Of a DNA stretch of 64,000 nucleotides, positions 33,192 to 42,770 are shown piece after piece. This DNA comes from Kaistella sp. SH40-3 (lineage in GTDB: Bacteria; Bacteroidota; Bacteroidia; Flavobacteriales; Weeksellaceae). A program made the translations under genes and the position numbers. The notes below the pieces were generated by a model that saw only the letters and a list, made by a program, of their open reading frames with translations, ran no database searches and was not told the origin of the DNA. Numbering within the stretch: the first letter of the stretch is position 1; each line of letters starts with the position of its first letter. Where the stretch lies: positions 62,001 through 126,000 of the forward strand of contig NZ_JAQYUS010000004.1 in NCBI RefSeq assembly GCF_030686865.1. Reading direction: 5' to 3'.

Positions 33192-33368
33192 TCAGAATTC
33201 GTTCAAAGTGCAAACTAGTACTAATATGCGCAGATAATTGATTGCCAAAAAATTGAAATCAATCCAGCTTTCTGTTGATGTTCCTTCCTCAAATTCCAAA
33301 ATATCGACATAAAATCTTCTGGTCGATTTAATATCTTTCACTTTAAAGGCGTAATGAAATGCATTCAT
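33192..33368 (-). pseudogene. VOC/glyoxalase family protein, frameshifted and truncated
   Basis: The minus strand from 33368 reads MNAFHYAFKVKDIKSTRRFY, then VDILEFEEGTSTESWIDFNF, the start of a VOC-fold (glyoxalase/bleomycin resistance) protein. After DFNF the frame gives LAINYLRILV and stops at 33192. Adding one T to the run of six T near 33250 restores FFGNQLSAHIS, the expected continuation, so a one-base loss in a homopolymer broke the gene. After that the similarity ends within a few residues, so the remaining two thirds are lost. Intact family members have about 120-145 residues. Only 58 codons are open here. Confidence 0.8.
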
Positions 33369-33462
33369 ATTTTTAATTATAAGTATTTCTTGGAACTCAA
33401 CGTATCGCTTATATATGGTGTGAGATTCTTTCGATTAGATTCAATATTAAAAATAACCCTTC

Positions 33463-33485
33463 CCGCACGAATCCTTTCGTGTGGT
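33463..33485 (+). repeat. Short hairpin repeat, copy 1
   Basis: This 23-base sequence, starting CCGCACGAATCCTTTCG, is identical to the reverse complement of 63885-63907, and its first 17 bases recur at 34028-34044. It folds into a nine-base stem (CCGCACGAA with TTCGTGTGG) around TCCT, as in REP-type elements. Confidence 0.8.
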
Positions 33486-33621
33486 TATCATATTTTTAAT
33501 TTATTAATTTTTTACGAGTAGAATCTATAAATTTCAATTGTATTGATAATATTGAAATCCAAAAGACTTCTATTTAAACAAATATATAAGTTTTTCTTAA
33601 TTAATTTATAACCTCAGTCCG

Positions 33622-33996
33622 TCATTTCATCATACTTTCCTTTCTCGCCACTTCAAATAAATTGTTCTGTATAATATGATTTCCTCTAAAAATATACTCA
33701 ATCGAGTCTCCTCTATTCTTTGAGATGGAATCCCCAATTTGATAAGGATCATCCAAACCTTCAGTAATACCATTTGAGTATTTTACATAAATGAAATTAT
33801 GCTCATTTTTATTAACATAAATATCAATAACCTTTGTGTGTTTATTAATTTTCAATAATTGCTCTTCAGTTAAATCATTTGAGTTATAACTCAAATAAAA
33901 AAAAATAAAAAACACTATTAAGCCAAATAGTAATCCGACAATAATTATAGGTTTTTTACTGGATTTATCAAGTTCAATATTATAATTATCATCCAT
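33622..33996 (-). CDS. Small single-pass membrane protein, unknown function
   Basis: A 124-residue protein with no recognised family. A short charged cytoplasmic N-terminus (DDNYNIELDKSSKKP) is followed by one strongly hydrophobic helix (about 17-36, IIIVGLLFGLIVFFIFFYLS) and a soluble domain of about 85 residues. The latter has LLKINKHTKVIDIYVNKNEHNFIYVKYSNG and DSISKNRGDSIEYIFRGNHI, a beta-rich pattern. The gene stands alone, more AT-rich than the flanking genes, and the segment 33486-34027 around it is bracketed by two directly oriented copies of the hairpin repeat. Transfer or recent insertion is possible but unproven. Confidence 0.7.
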   Translation of the reverse strand: MDDNYNIELDKSSKKPIIIVGLLFGLIVFFIFFYLSYNSNDLTEEQLLKINKHTKVIDIYVNKNEHNFIYVKYSNGITEGLDDPYQIGDSISKNRGDSIEYIFRGNHIIQNNLFEVARKESMMK

Positions 33997-34027
33997 TTAA
34001 ATACGTTTCTTATTTTGTTCACCACTC

Positions 34028-34044
34028 CCGCACGAATCCTTTCG
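34028..34044 (+). repeat. Short hairpin repeat, copy 2 (partial)
   Basis: CCGCACGAATCCTTTCG is identical to the first 17 bases of the copy at 33463 and in the same orientation; the distal arm has diverged to AAACGG. Confidence 0.75.
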
Positions 34045-34069
34045 AAACGGTAGTATTTATTTAAATTCA

Positions 34070-34100
34070 AATCCCGAAAAAAAAACATATTTTCGGGATT
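34070..34100 (-). terminator. Hairpin terminator after the TonB-dependent receptor gene
   Basis: AATCCCGAAAA and TTTTCGGGATT arms form an 11-base stem with a nine-base loop downstream of the receptor gene stop codon. Confidence 0.7.
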
Positions 34101-34161
34101 CAATTATTTTAAAAGAATGAGATTTAGTGATTAAAAATTTCTTCAACTTGGCTCTAAAGTT

Positions 34162-36591
34162 TTACAATTTAAACTCCAGTTTCACATTAAAAAATCTCCC
34201 CGTCAATCGCACAGGAACCGGATAATTATAACCTGTGTTCACATCATTTACCCATTGATTCGCAACGGTATTACTGATATTAAATGCATTGAAAATCTGA
34301 ACACCTAATGTCAATTCTCTAAAATTTCCCCAGAAACCTCCGTTTACTTTATTGTCTTTTTGATCGATGAAAACTTTAGATAAACCAATGTCAACTCTTT
34401 TATAAGAAGGCAAAGTTCTTTGGTATTTGTAAGGTGCTTCGAAATCTGGTTTGCCAAATTCATCTAAAGAAATCGGTGTTCCAGATGGAAGTCCGTTTGC
34501 GTAAACCAAAGTTAAGTTTACTCTCATTGACGGAAACTTCGGCATGTAATCTTGATAGAACATAGAGAATCTAAAACGCGGATCTGTAGGTCTTGGAATA
34601 TAACCTTGATTGTCGATATTTTCATAAACCCGGGCATAACTTGCAGAAATCCACGAATCAACTCCTGGTACAAATTCTCCAAATAATCTGGTATCAATTC
34701 CATACGCGTAACCTTCGGAATTATTTTCACCTGAATATCGAATTCTCACATTATCTAAATAATAAGGAATCAAATAATCCATTTTCTTATAGTACAATTC
34801 TGTCGTCAACTTAAACGGTCGTTCGGCCATTTTAAATTCATAATCATTCGCCAAAATAATCTGCATTGAACGCTGTGATTTGATGTCTGGATTAAAGTTC
34901 CCATCAACATCCTTAATCTCTTTATAGAAAGGCGCCTGGTAATAAACTCCACCAGAAACTTTGAACAACATATCCATATCCCAGTTTGGTTTAATTGCAA
35001 CTTGAGCACGTGGCGAAATAATCGTTTCATCATTGAAATCCCAATGTGCCGCGCGAATTCCCGCATTTATAAAAACACGGTTGTCCCCCCAATAGAATTT
35101 TTTCGAATATTGCGCATATGCAGAAATTCTTGTTGGTTCAATATGATTCGCGCCAGAAATACTGTAACGCAAACGAAGTTGGGAGGGATCCAAAGTTCCT
35201 AGATCGACATAATTTCGGGGAGTGCTGTAACCCAATGAATCAACCAGTTGCCATTCATTCGTAAAGTCTCTTAAATTTTCTTTTTCGAATTTTACGCCAA
35301 CTTCAAAATCGGTATTGACGTCTGGTGAGAATCTTGTTTTAAATTGTGCACCGTATGTTTTTACCAATAAGTCATTTCTGGCGTGATCGATTTGACCACC
35401 AACATCGTACGACGCAACTGGCGCTCCGGTTACAGGATCAAAAGTCTGCAACATATAAGCAGAAGCGATTGAGTAGTATTCCCGCTCACGGTTTTGGTAA
35501 GCAAAATTATCTAAAGTGAAAGCCCATTTTTTATTTGGCTTAAAATTAATGGAAGCCGTGCCCATCATATTTTTATATTTGTCGTCTTCTTTACCATTGT
35601 AGAAAACGCTTAATTTCAAAGGTGATTGCAAAGTTCCGAACTCAACTTCTTTCACTTTCGGAACCATTTCGTAATCGTTTTTACTCCAATATCCGATAAA
35701 TGAAAATGCCCATTTCTCATTCAATTTATAATTGATATAGGTTTGGAAATCCATGTATTGCGGATTGAAATCAGTGTCTTCATTCAAAGTATTTAAAACC
35801 AAATTGGTATTTCGGTAACGACCAGAAATCATTGCCGATAATTTTTTATCCTTTGAAGCAAAACCGGTAGAAAGTCTTCCACCAATTAAACTCGCTTCAC
35901 CTGAAAGTTCAAATTTCGTCGGTTGCCGGTAATAAATATTTAAAGAAGAAGACATTTTATCGCCATACTTCGCTTCAAAACCACCGGCAGAAAAATTGAT
36001 GGATTGCACCATATCCGGATTAATAATACTCAAACCTTCCTGCAAAGAGTTTCTAATTAAAAACGGACGGTAAATTTCAATATCATTAATGTAGATAAGG
36101 TTTTCATCGTAGTTTCCACCTCTTACCATGTATTGCGAAGAAAGTTCTGCATTTGAATTTACAGAGGGTAAAGTTTTCAAAAGTCCTTCTACACCACCAG
36201 AAAGTGAAGCGACTTGCTGTGCTTCTTTGGCAGAAATCTCCATCGAAGTTAAGTCGGTTACTTTTGGTTTTCCTTTTTTCTGAAATACTACTTCTTCAAT
36301 TTCCGTTTCCCGTTCCGATTTTACAAACAAAACATTTACGTTCTGAACTTTCGGATTCGGTTTGATATTTTTATTAAAACCTGTGAAACTGGATTTCTGA
36401 ACGAATAAAGACTGATCAGAATCTGCAATCGGAATCTTTACAAAACCGTTAACATCCGTGGTAAAACTTTGATTATTATAAGAAACAGTGGCTTCTGAAA
36501 CTGGTTTGCCATCTTCATCCAAAACTTTCAGATTGATTTGCGAATACGCAAAATACGGCATCACAGAAAGGAGAAATAGAATTTTCTTCAA
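34162..36591 (-). CDS. TonB-dependent outer membrane receptor with carboxypeptidase-like domain
   Basis: An 809-residue outer membrane transporter. It has a signal peptide (MKKILFLLSVMPYFAYSQ), an N-terminal carboxypeptidase-regulatory-like domain (about 19-90, INLKVLDEDGKPVSEATVSY), a plug domain (about 120-220, with VASLSGGVEGLLKTLPSV, QYMVRGGNYDENLIYINDIEIYRPF and INFSAGGFEAKYGDK) and a C-terminal 22-strand barrel ending in RLTGRFFNVKLEFKL with the terminal aromatic pattern. No SusD gene is adjacent, so it is not a Sus-type sugar pair. The substrate is unknown. It follows kdsA by 34 bases and is probably cotranscribed. Confidence 0.95.
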   Translation of the reverse strand: MKKILFLLSVMPYFAYSQINLKVLDEDGKPVSEATVSYNNQSFTTDVNGFVKIPIADSDQSLFVQKSSFTGFNKNIKPNPKVQNVNVLFVKSERETEIEEVVFQKKGKPKVTDLTSMEISAKEAQQVASLSGGVEGLLKTLPSVNSNAELSSQYMVRGGNYDENLIYINDIEIYRPFLIRNSLQEGLSIINPDMVQSINFSAGGFEAKYGDKMSSSLNIYYRQPTKFELSGEASLIGGRLSTGFASKDKKLSAMISGRYRNTNLVLNTLNEDTDFNPQYMDFQTYINYKLNEKWAFSFIGYWSKNDYEMVPKVKEVEFGTLQSPLKLSVFYNGKEDDKYKNMMGTASINFKPNKKWAFTLDNFAYQNREREYYSIASAYMLQTFDPVTGAPVASYDVGGQIDHARNDLLVKTYGAQFKTRFSPDVNTDFEVGVKFEKENLRDFTNEWQLVDSLGYSTPRNYVDLGTLDPSQLRLRYSISGANHIEPTRISAYAQYSKKFYWGDNRVFINAGIRAAHWDFNDETIISPRAQVAIKPNWDMDMLFKVSGGVYYQAPFYKEIKDVDGNFNPDIKSQRSMQIILANDYEFKMAERPFKLTTELYYKKMDYLIPYYLDNVRIRYSGENNSEGYAYGIDTRLFGEFVPGVDSWISASYARVYENIDNQGYIPRPTDPRFRFSMFYQDYMPKFPSMRVNLTLVYANGLPSGTPISLDEFGKPDFEAPYKYQRTLPSYKRVDIGLSKVFIDQKDNKVNGGFWGNFRELTLGVQIFNAFNISNTVANQWVNDVNTGYNYPVPVRLTGRFFNVKLEFKL

Positions 36592-36625
36592 GGTAAAAAA
36601 TTTAGATTTTAAAGATAATAAAATA

Positions 36626-37435
36626 TTACAGAATCGCTTCCCGTACGCGTGTTAATTTCTGAAGTAATTCTTCCAGTTTATCCAAGCGAAGCATATTGGC
36701 ACCATCAGAAAGTGCAACACTTGGATCGGGATGTGTTTCGATGAAAAGTCCGTCTGCGCCAACTGCGATTCCTGCTTTGGCAATGGTTTCAATTAATTCT
36801 GGTCTTCCACCAGTTACGCCGGAACTTTGATTCGGTTGTTGCAAAGAATGCGTAACATCTAAAATCACCGGAGCGTAATTTCTCATCGTTGGAATTCCAC
36901 GGAAATCAACGACCAAATCCGTATATCCAAAAGAATTTCCTCTTTCGATAATTGCCGTTTTTGGATTTCCGGAATCATTCACTTTCTGAACTGCAAACTG
37001 CATTGATTCGGGAGAAAGAAATTGTCCTTTTTTTAAACTCACACATTTTCCTGTTTTTGCAGCAGCAATTAATAAATCTGTTTGACGAACTAAAAATGCC
37101 GGGATTTGTAAAACATCAACATATTGAGCAGCCAAAGCAGCATGTTCATTTTCATGAATATCTGTCGTAGTTGGAATGTTGAAAGTCTCTCCTACTTTTC
37201 TAAGAATTTTCAGAGATTTTTCTTCGCCAATAGTGGTAAAAGAATCTACTCTACTGCGATTTGCTTTTTTAAAACTTCCTTTGAAGATGTATGGAATTTC
37301 GTATTTATTGGTCATTTCCACAATTTTATCGGCAATATTTAAAGCCATTTCTTCGCCTTCGATAATACATGGACCTGCAATGAGGAAGAAGTTTTTAGAA
37401 TTTTTGTGGTGGATGTTGTCTAAGTATTGAATCAT
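36626..37435 (-). CDS. kdsA: 3-deoxy-8-phosphooctulonate synthase
   Basis: Condenses phosphoenolpyruvate and arabinose-5-phosphate to Kdo-8-phosphate for lipid A-core synthesis. The 269-residue product has the family motifs FFLIAGPCIIEGEEMAL, IFKGSFKKANRSRVDSF, TDIHE, LKKGQFLSPE, DVTHSLQQPN and GLFIETHPDPSVALSDGANML. The Cys in AGPC (C23) and the later His, Glu and Asp point to the metal-dependent class, unlike E. coli KdsA, which has Asn there. The first gene of a unit with the TonB receptor; a TATTTTTG -7-like element stands 21 bases upstream. Confidence 0.96.
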   Translation of the reverse strand: MIQYLDNIHHKNSKNFFLIAGPCIIEGEEMALNIADKIVEMTNKYEIPYIFKGSFKKANRSRVDSFTTIGEEKSLKILRKVGETFNIPTTTDIHENEHAALAAQYVDVLQIPAFLVRQTDLLIAAAKTGKCVSLKKGQFLSPESMQFAVQKVNDSGNPKTAIIERGNSFGYTDLVVDFRGIPTMRNYAPVILDVTHSLQQPNQSSGVTGGRPELIETIAKAGIAVGADGLFIETHPDPSVALSDGANMLRLDKLEELLQKLTRVREAIL

Positions 37436-37456
37436 TTTTAATGTTTGATTTAATTA

Positions 37457-37464
37457 CAAAAATA
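37457..37464 (-). promoter_or_regulatory. Putative -7 promoter element of kdsA (TATTTTTG)
   Basis: TATTTTTG on the minus strand, 21 bases before the kdsA ATG. The nearest upstream TTG is 26 bases away, longer than usual. Confidence 0.45.
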
Positions 37465-37525
37465 CGGATTTTTTTGGGGAATAAATCGTTCAATTATGTT
37501 CAAAGCGTTTAAAAAAATCCATAAA

Positions 37526-37548
37526 AAAACGGACTGAAAGCCCGTTTT
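37526..37548 (-). terminator. Terminator of the GT117-deaminase-DUF1697 operon
   Basis: AAAACGG and CCGTTTT arms with a nine-base loop. On the minus strand they are followed by TTTATGG. It lies 11 bases after the DUF1697 stop codon. Confidence 0.75.
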
Positions 37549-37558
37549 AATAAAATTG

Positions 37559-38089
37559 TTAAGAATTAAACTTCTTTACTGTTTTTTCAATCGTATTTAT
37601 ATTTCGCGAAGTCATTTTTTCTTTCAAAGACTTTTTTCCTAAAACTTTTCCGAAGTTTGAATCTAAAGTATTTCCTTTAGCAACTTGCCAGTAAAAAGTT
37701 TGATTGATAATGGCTCCTTTTTCATTTTCGGATTTTAGAGAATTATTGAATTCATCTAAAAGTAAATTCTCAATATTTTCTATTCCAACAAAAACGTAAA
37801 TGTGCAAATCTTCCGATTTTGTAAACGGATTTTTATTAAAAATATCAACAACTTCTTTTTCAGTTTTAAGGAAAAGAAACGCTTCGTAATTAAAATATTC
37901 TGAAAGTGCATTTTCTAAAATTACTTTTAATTCAGAACGATTTTTATCAGAAGAAAATAGAATATTTCCTGTGACTAAAACGGAGGAAACTTCTTGCATT
38001 CCAGCATTTGTAAACACTTTAGAAACTTCTGCCATTTTCATGGAAGTTCCGTTGACATTTACTCCGCGAAGAAAAGCGCAATATTTCAA
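37559..38089 (-). CDS. DUF1697 domain protein
   Basis: A 176-residue protein of the DUF1697 family, whose function is unknown. The N-terminal signature is KYCAFLRGVNVNGTSMKMAEVSKVFTNAGMQEVSSVLVTGNILF, the typical R-G-x-N-V-x-G-x-x-x-x-x-M start with the V-x-T-G-N-x-x-F block. The C-terminal part has LDSNFGKVLGKKSLKEKMTSRNINTIEKTVKK with the conserved T-x-R-N. It lies 10 bases after the adenine deaminase gene, hence in the same operon. No link to purine metabolism is established. Confidence 0.9.
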   Translation of the reverse strand: MKYCAFLRGVNVNGTSMKMAEVSKVFTNAGMQEVSSVLVTGNILFSSDKNRSELKVILENALSEYFNYEAFLFLKTEKEVVDIFNKNPFTKSEDLHIYVFVGIENIENLLLDEFNNSLKSENEKGAIINQTFYWQVAKGNTLDSNFGKVLGKKSLKEKMTSRNINTIEKTVKKFNS

Positions 38090-38099
38090 TTGTAAAAAT

Positions 38100-39089
38100 T
38101 TAAACTTGAGCGATAAACTTTTCTTTCATTTCATCAGACAAGAAAGAATACTCAAAAGAATTGCGAACCAATTGTTTTACATCTTCTAATGATAAATCTA
38201 AAGCCTCGATGCAAGCCAGATAATTTTGGGTAACATATCCACCGAAATAGGCAGGGTCATCAGAATTCACCGTTACTTTTAAACCTAAATCCAACATCTT
38301 TTTAATCGGATGATGATCGATATGATCAACATTTCGAAGTGCCGTATTCGAAAGCGGACAAACCGTTAAACCAATTTTTTCTTCAACCAGTCTTTCAACT
38401 AATTTAGGATCAGTTAAACAATTATTTCCGTGGTCAATTCTGGCAATTTTTAATAAATCCAAGGCTTCATAAATATATTCAGCCGGACCTTCTTCACCTG
38501 CATGTGCAACGGGAATATAGCCTTCTTTTATGGATGCTTCAAAAACTTTCTGAAATTTTGAAGGTGGATTTCCTCTTTCGGAAGAATCTAAGCCAACTGC
38601 TTTTATAAGATGTTTGTATGGAAGTGATTGTGACAAAGTTTCGAACGCGTCTTCTTCCGATAAATGACGAAGATAACTCATGATTAATAAAGAAGAAATT
38701 CCGAATTGCTTTTCAGCATCTTCCCTCGCACGCTGGATTCCATTAATAACGGTAGAAAATTCTACGCCTCTTTTGGTATGCGTTTGCGGATCGAACATGA
38801 TCTCTGTATGAACAACATTTTCCTTGGCACATTGATTAAAATAAGCCATTGTTAAATCATAAAAATCCTGTTCATGGATAAGCACATTTGCTCCGGCATA
38901 ATAGATGTCCAGGAAATCCTGTAAGTTGCCGAACTGATATGCTTTTTTTACATCTTCAATACTTGCGTAAGGAATTTCTATCTTATTTCTTTGCGCGATT
39001 TCAAACATTAATTCCGGTTCGAAACTTCCTTCGATGTGAAGGTGTAATTCTGCTTTTGGAACTTTTTTAATATATTCTGATACTGTCAT
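38100..39089 (-). CDS. Adenine deaminase (adenosine/adenine deaminase family)
   Basis: A zinc-dependent TIM-barrel deaminase of 329 residues. The metal His pair is in KAELHLHIEGSFEPELMF, with further ligands in VAHAGEEGP (His and catalytic Glu), RIDHGNN and TVNSDDPAYFGG. The stretches LQDFLDIYYAGANVLIHEQDFYDLT and VVHTEIMFDPQTHTKRG match the bacterial and fungal adenine deaminase group (EC 3.5.4.2) better than adenosine deaminase, so conversion of adenine to hypoxanthine is proposed. This choice rests on recalled family sequences. It lies in an operon between the GT117 gene and DUF1697. Confidence 0.85.
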   Translation of the reverse strand: MTVSEYIKKVPKAELHLHIEGSFEPELMFEIAQRNKIEIPYASIEDVKKAYQFGNLQDFLDIYYAGANVLIHEQDFYDLTMAYFNQCAKENVVHTEIMFDPQTHTKRGVEFSTVINGIQRAREDAEKQFGISSLLIMSYLRHLSEEDAFETLSQSLPYKHLIKAVGLDSSERGNPPSKFQKVFEASIKEGYIPVAHAGEEGPAEYIYEALDLLKIARIDHGNNCLTDPKLVERLVEEKIGLTVCPLSNTALRNVDHIDHHPIKKMLDLGLKVTVNSDDPAYFGGYVTQNYLACIEALDLSLEDVKQLVRNSFEYSFLSDEMKEKFIAQV

Positions 39090-39122
39090 TTTGAAAATAT
39101 TTTTAGTTGGTGTGGTAGAAAA

Positions 39123-42100
39123 CTATTGTGTTGCTTTCATAATCGCAGAAGTTATTTGCGCCTCTTTTTCCTTGGCATACGTAGAATCATAAGGTTCCAT
39201 GATTTCGAACAAATACGTATAAAATGGCGTGATTTTTTGAACTTTTTCTGCTTCGTTAAATGCTTTTTCTTTACCCATTATTTGCAAATCTTTAATGAAA
39301 CCATTGAATTTTTTGTCAATTGGCTCGAGTGATTTTACAAGATAATCATACCCTTTGGCTTTTTGCCCAACTTTCGTATAAGCATCTGAAACGGCACCAA
39401 CAATTAGAGAATATTCCATTGGTTTGGTTCGCATTTGTCTGCCCACAAAACGCTGTTCTTTTGGTGATAAACTATTGTAATAATCGTATTCTTCAAAGAT
39501 TCCTTTCTTCAATTCTTCGGCAAGTTTCAAACCTTTCTGTTCTTGTCCAGCCACAATATATCCGTAAACCATAGAACTTAATGAGCGTGGATCATTGTAT
39601 TTTGAAACTGGAATTTCACGAGATGCTAAATCCAATACTTCAACTGCTTTTGCTTTTTGTCCAGATAATGATAATGCCTCTGCAGCACGACTCGCTGAAC
39701 TTCTATAACTCACGATATTCTGGGTACAGGTTTCATCAAAATGAACTTTCAAATCTTTGAAATTCCCCCATTTATAATTTTTAACAATATTGTAAAGAGA
39801 GTTGGCATCTACTCTACCCATTTCTCCATCTTCACGTTCTTTGGTTTCAATCGGCACCAATCGGTAACTGAATCCATCATACTGAAGATAATCTCCTAAA
39901 AAGAAAAGATTCTCGGGATCATAAACTCCACCTGAAGAGAAATTAATCGGTCTCTTCCAATCGAAGTTTGCAAGAATATCCATCAATAATAAATTATTTT
40001 TGAACATGCTGTTTTTCTTATAGTCAATGGTAATATGATCAACAGTCTGCGCCAAATCTTTTTGTTCTATGGTTCCTGATTTTAAAGCATTCTGTTTGTT
40101 AACTGGTAAAATAAATTTAGAAACAGGTAAGAAATTAAATTTCTCAAATTTCGCTTCTCCGAAAATCATTTTTAAAATTTCATCTTTATTTTCAGATTTC
40201 ATTTTAATAAAGTTGACGGCTTCTTTCATCGTCATAGAATCTTGAGTCAAATATTTTCTAAATTCAGAAAATGTTGTTTCTGGAGCACCTTGATCTTTCA
40301 GATTCGCAAAGATATTTTCCCAGTCTTTTTTACTCATGATAAAGATTTGGTCATTGGTCCCATCTCGGTAATCTTCATGAACAAAAGTTGAAGGAACAGG
40401 CATCGAATTATAGGTTCGTCTCTTCACCTGGTCGATATTCCAAGGCGTTGAAAGCAAAGTAAAATTCACTACTTTTACATCATCCCGAAGGCCAGAAGTT
40501 TCCTGCATTCCCCAAATCGGGTACGTATCATTATCACCATAAACAAAAAGGATATCATTTTGGGGTAAAGATTTTAAAGTTGAATAAGCGTAATCATAAG
40601 CCGCATAACGTCCACTTCTATCGTGAACATTATAATTCTGAAAGCCCATCATTAAAGGAATACCTAGGAGCACAACTCCCGCTCCAATATTTAAAGCATT
40701 CGATTTTATCTTGTCCTGCAAATACCAAAGAATTGCGCCGGCGCCTAGTCCAATCCAAATTGCAAAAGCATAGAAGGAACCAACCATTGCGTAATCTCTT
40801 TCCCGAACTTCAAATGGTTTCACTCCGGTGTAAAAAATAATCCCGACACTCGTTATAATAAATAAGGATAAAATTGCGTAGAATCTACCAAAATCGCGAT
40901 TAAGTTGGAAAAAGAAACCTATTAAACCTAAAATTAAAGGCAAGAAGAAAAAGCCAACAGTACTTTCATTTTTGAATTTTGCAGGCATTTTACTTTGGTC
41001 GCCATACATTGCATTATCAATAAATGAAATCCCAGAAATCCAGTTTCCTCGATTGTTTTCCATATTTCCTTCCAGGTCATTTTGTCTTCCAACAAAGTTC
41101 CACATGAGATATCTTACAAAATAATATCCATTCTGGAAGGTGAAGAAGTAATCTAAATTTTGTGCTAAAGACGGTCTTTGAACATTGATTAGGTCATAAG
41201 GTTTTACCTGTAAATAATCTGCGGCTTTAATGCTTCCCTCTTCGTATTTTTTTCTTAGATCATCAAAAATCTGATGTGCTTCCTGACTTTCAGCAACATC
41301 TGCGTTATCATAATTAAAGGTAAAATCGGGAGCACCATACATTGAAATATAGTTTTCCATGACCGCTTTATCGTCATTAAACATTCGTGGCAAAATACTT
41401 ACATGTTCTTTACTGTAAACGTAATTAAAACGTTCTCCCACTTTTAAATAAGTCCCGGTTTTTTCATCTTTTTCATATACATCACCGGTTTTTGTTGTTT
41501 TATAGCTTCCGTCTTCGTTTTTTTGAATTCCTTTAGCATCAAGAGTTGCCGTATAGTTTTGACCATAAGAAGTTGGCCAGTCACCGTACTGTTCACGGTT
41601 ATAATAATCCAACATCCCGATTGCGTTATCTGGATTGTTTAAGTTCATTGGTGGATTTGCGGTGGCACGAATCGGAATCACCATCCAGCAAGAAAAACCA
41701 ATCATCATATAAACTACAGAAAGTACGATGGTTTGGTTAAGACTTTTTTTGCTTTTTCGGGCATATTTAAGTGCGAAATAACAAATTGAAATTAATATGA
41801 TAAATGCGATGATCGTTCCCGAGTGGAAAGGGAGACCAATTCCGTTTACGGCAAAGACTTCCATTTTTCCAAAAAGCGTCATTATTAAAGGGAAGATTCC
41901 TTTAAATACAATCGCCAGAATTCCTAAAGTAATGACATTTGCCCAAAGGAAACTCTTCCACGAGAACTCATAATTACGCGCATAATAAATAAAGCAAACA
42001 GCAGGAATTGCAAGCATTCCCATCATGTGAACACCGATTGATAACCCGGTAACAAAGAATAATAAAATAATCCATCGCTCGTTATCGTTCTCAAGATATT

Positions 42101-42608
42101 CATTTTCCCATTTGGTAATCAACCACAACAAAAGTGCGATGAACATTGATGCCATTGAATAAACTTCTCCTTCCACCGCAGAAAACCAAAAGGTATCTGA
42201 AAATGTAAAACATAAAGCACCAATTACTCCAGCGAACAGAATTGAAATTTCCTGATGTTTCGTAATGTCAGTGAAATCTTTGTGAAGCAATCTTCTTACA
42301 AGATGCGTAATGGTCCAGAAAAGGAACAATATTGTAAATGCGCTGAATAAAGCCGACATTCCATTGATAACCACTGAATAATTCTCTCCATTTCCAAAAG
42401 CGAATATCGCTGCAACTGCACCAATTAATTGGAAAAGAGCCGCTCCAGGAGCGTGAGTAACCTCTAATTTTACAGCGGAAGAAATATATTCTCCACAATC
42501 CCAAAAACTAAAATTCGGTTCAATCGTTGATAAATAAGTAAAAAATGCAATGACGAATACCACCCATCCTAATACGGTATTCCACTGTTTAAAAGCCCAA
42601 TTTTTCAT
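39123..42608 (-). CDS. GT117/DUF2723 membrane glycosyltransferase (protein O-mannosyltransferase-like)
   Basis: A large membrane protein of 1161 residues. The N-terminal half has many hydrophobic helices and the DUF2723 signature WVVFVIAFFTYLSTIEPNFSFWDCGEYISSAVKLEVTHAPGAALF, with the acidic pair (D-C-G-E) typical of GT-C glycosyltransferases. The C-terminal half is soluble with helical, TPR-like stretches (AAEALSLSGQKAKAVEVLDLASREIP, SDAYTKVGQKAKGYDYLVKSLEP). The family is widespread in Bacteroidetes and is thought to transfer sugars to extracytoplasmic acceptors; donor and acceptor are not known here. It leads the operon with adenine deaminase and DUF1697. Confidence 0.92.
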   Translation of the reverse strand: MKNWAFKQWNTVLGWVVFVIAFFTYLSTIEPNFSFWDCGEYISSAVKLEVTHAPGAALFQLIGAVAAIFAFGNGENYSVVINGMSALFSAFTILFLFWTITHLVRRLLHKDFTDITKHQEISILFAGVIGALCFTFSDTFWFSAVEGEVYSMASMFIALLLWLITKWENEYLENDNERWIILLFFVTGLSIGVHMMGMLAIPAVCFIYYARNYEFSWKSFLWANVITLGILAIVFKGIFPLIMTLFGKMEVFAVNGIGLPFHSGTIIAFIILISICYFALKYARKSKKSLNQTIVLSVVYMMIGFSCWMVIPIRATANPPMNLNNPDNAIGMLDYYNREQYGDWPTSYGQNYTATLDAKGIQKNEDGSYKTTKTGDVYEKDEKTGTYLKVGERFNYVYSKEHVSILPRMFNDDKAVMENYISMYGAPDFTFNYDNADVAESQEAHQIFDDLRKKYEEGSIKAADYLQVKPYDLINVQRPSLAQNLDYFFTFQNGYYFVRYLMWNFVGRQNDLEGNMENNRGNWISGISFIDNAMYGDQSKMPAKFKNESTVGFFFLPLILGLIGFFFQLNRDFGRFYAILSLFIITSVGIIFYTGVKPFEVRERDYAMVGSFYAFAIWIGLGAGAILWYLQDKIKSNALNIGAGVVLLGIPLMMGFQNYNVHDRSGRYAAYDYAYSTLKSLPQNDILFVYGDNDTYPIWGMQETSGLRDDVKVVNFTLLSTPWNIDQVKRRTYNSMPVPSTFVHEDYRDGTNDQIFIMSKKDWENIFANLKDQGAPETTFSEFRKYLTQDSMTMKEAVNFIKMKSENKDEILKMIFGEAKFEKFNFLPVSKFILPVNKQNALKSGTIEQKDLAQTVDHITIDYKKNSMFKNNLLLMDILANFDWKRPINFSSGGVYDPENLFFLGDYLQYDGFSYRLVPIETKEREDGEMGRVDANSLYNIVKNYKWGNFKDLKVHFDETCTQNIVSYRSSASRAAEALSLSGQKAKAVEVLDLASREIPVSKYNDPRSLSSMVYGYIVAGQEQKGLKLAEELKKGIFEEYDYYNSLSPKEQRFVGRQMRTKPMEYSLIVGAVSDAYTKVGQKAKGYDYLVKSLEPIDKKFNGFIKDLQIMGKEKAFNEAEKVQKITPFYTYLFEIMEPYDSTYAKEKEAQITSAIMKATQ

Positions 42609-42770
42609 ATAAAATTTTCAATGATGCGAAAATAAGGTTTTTAACTTATTATCTGTTGCTTTTAACAAAATTTAAACAAATGGCTTGGTTTTTGTCTAGT
42701 AGCATTCCGCTGAAAAATAAATTATTAGGATGACATATCTCATCAATTTTAATACTACCTTCGTTAATTA

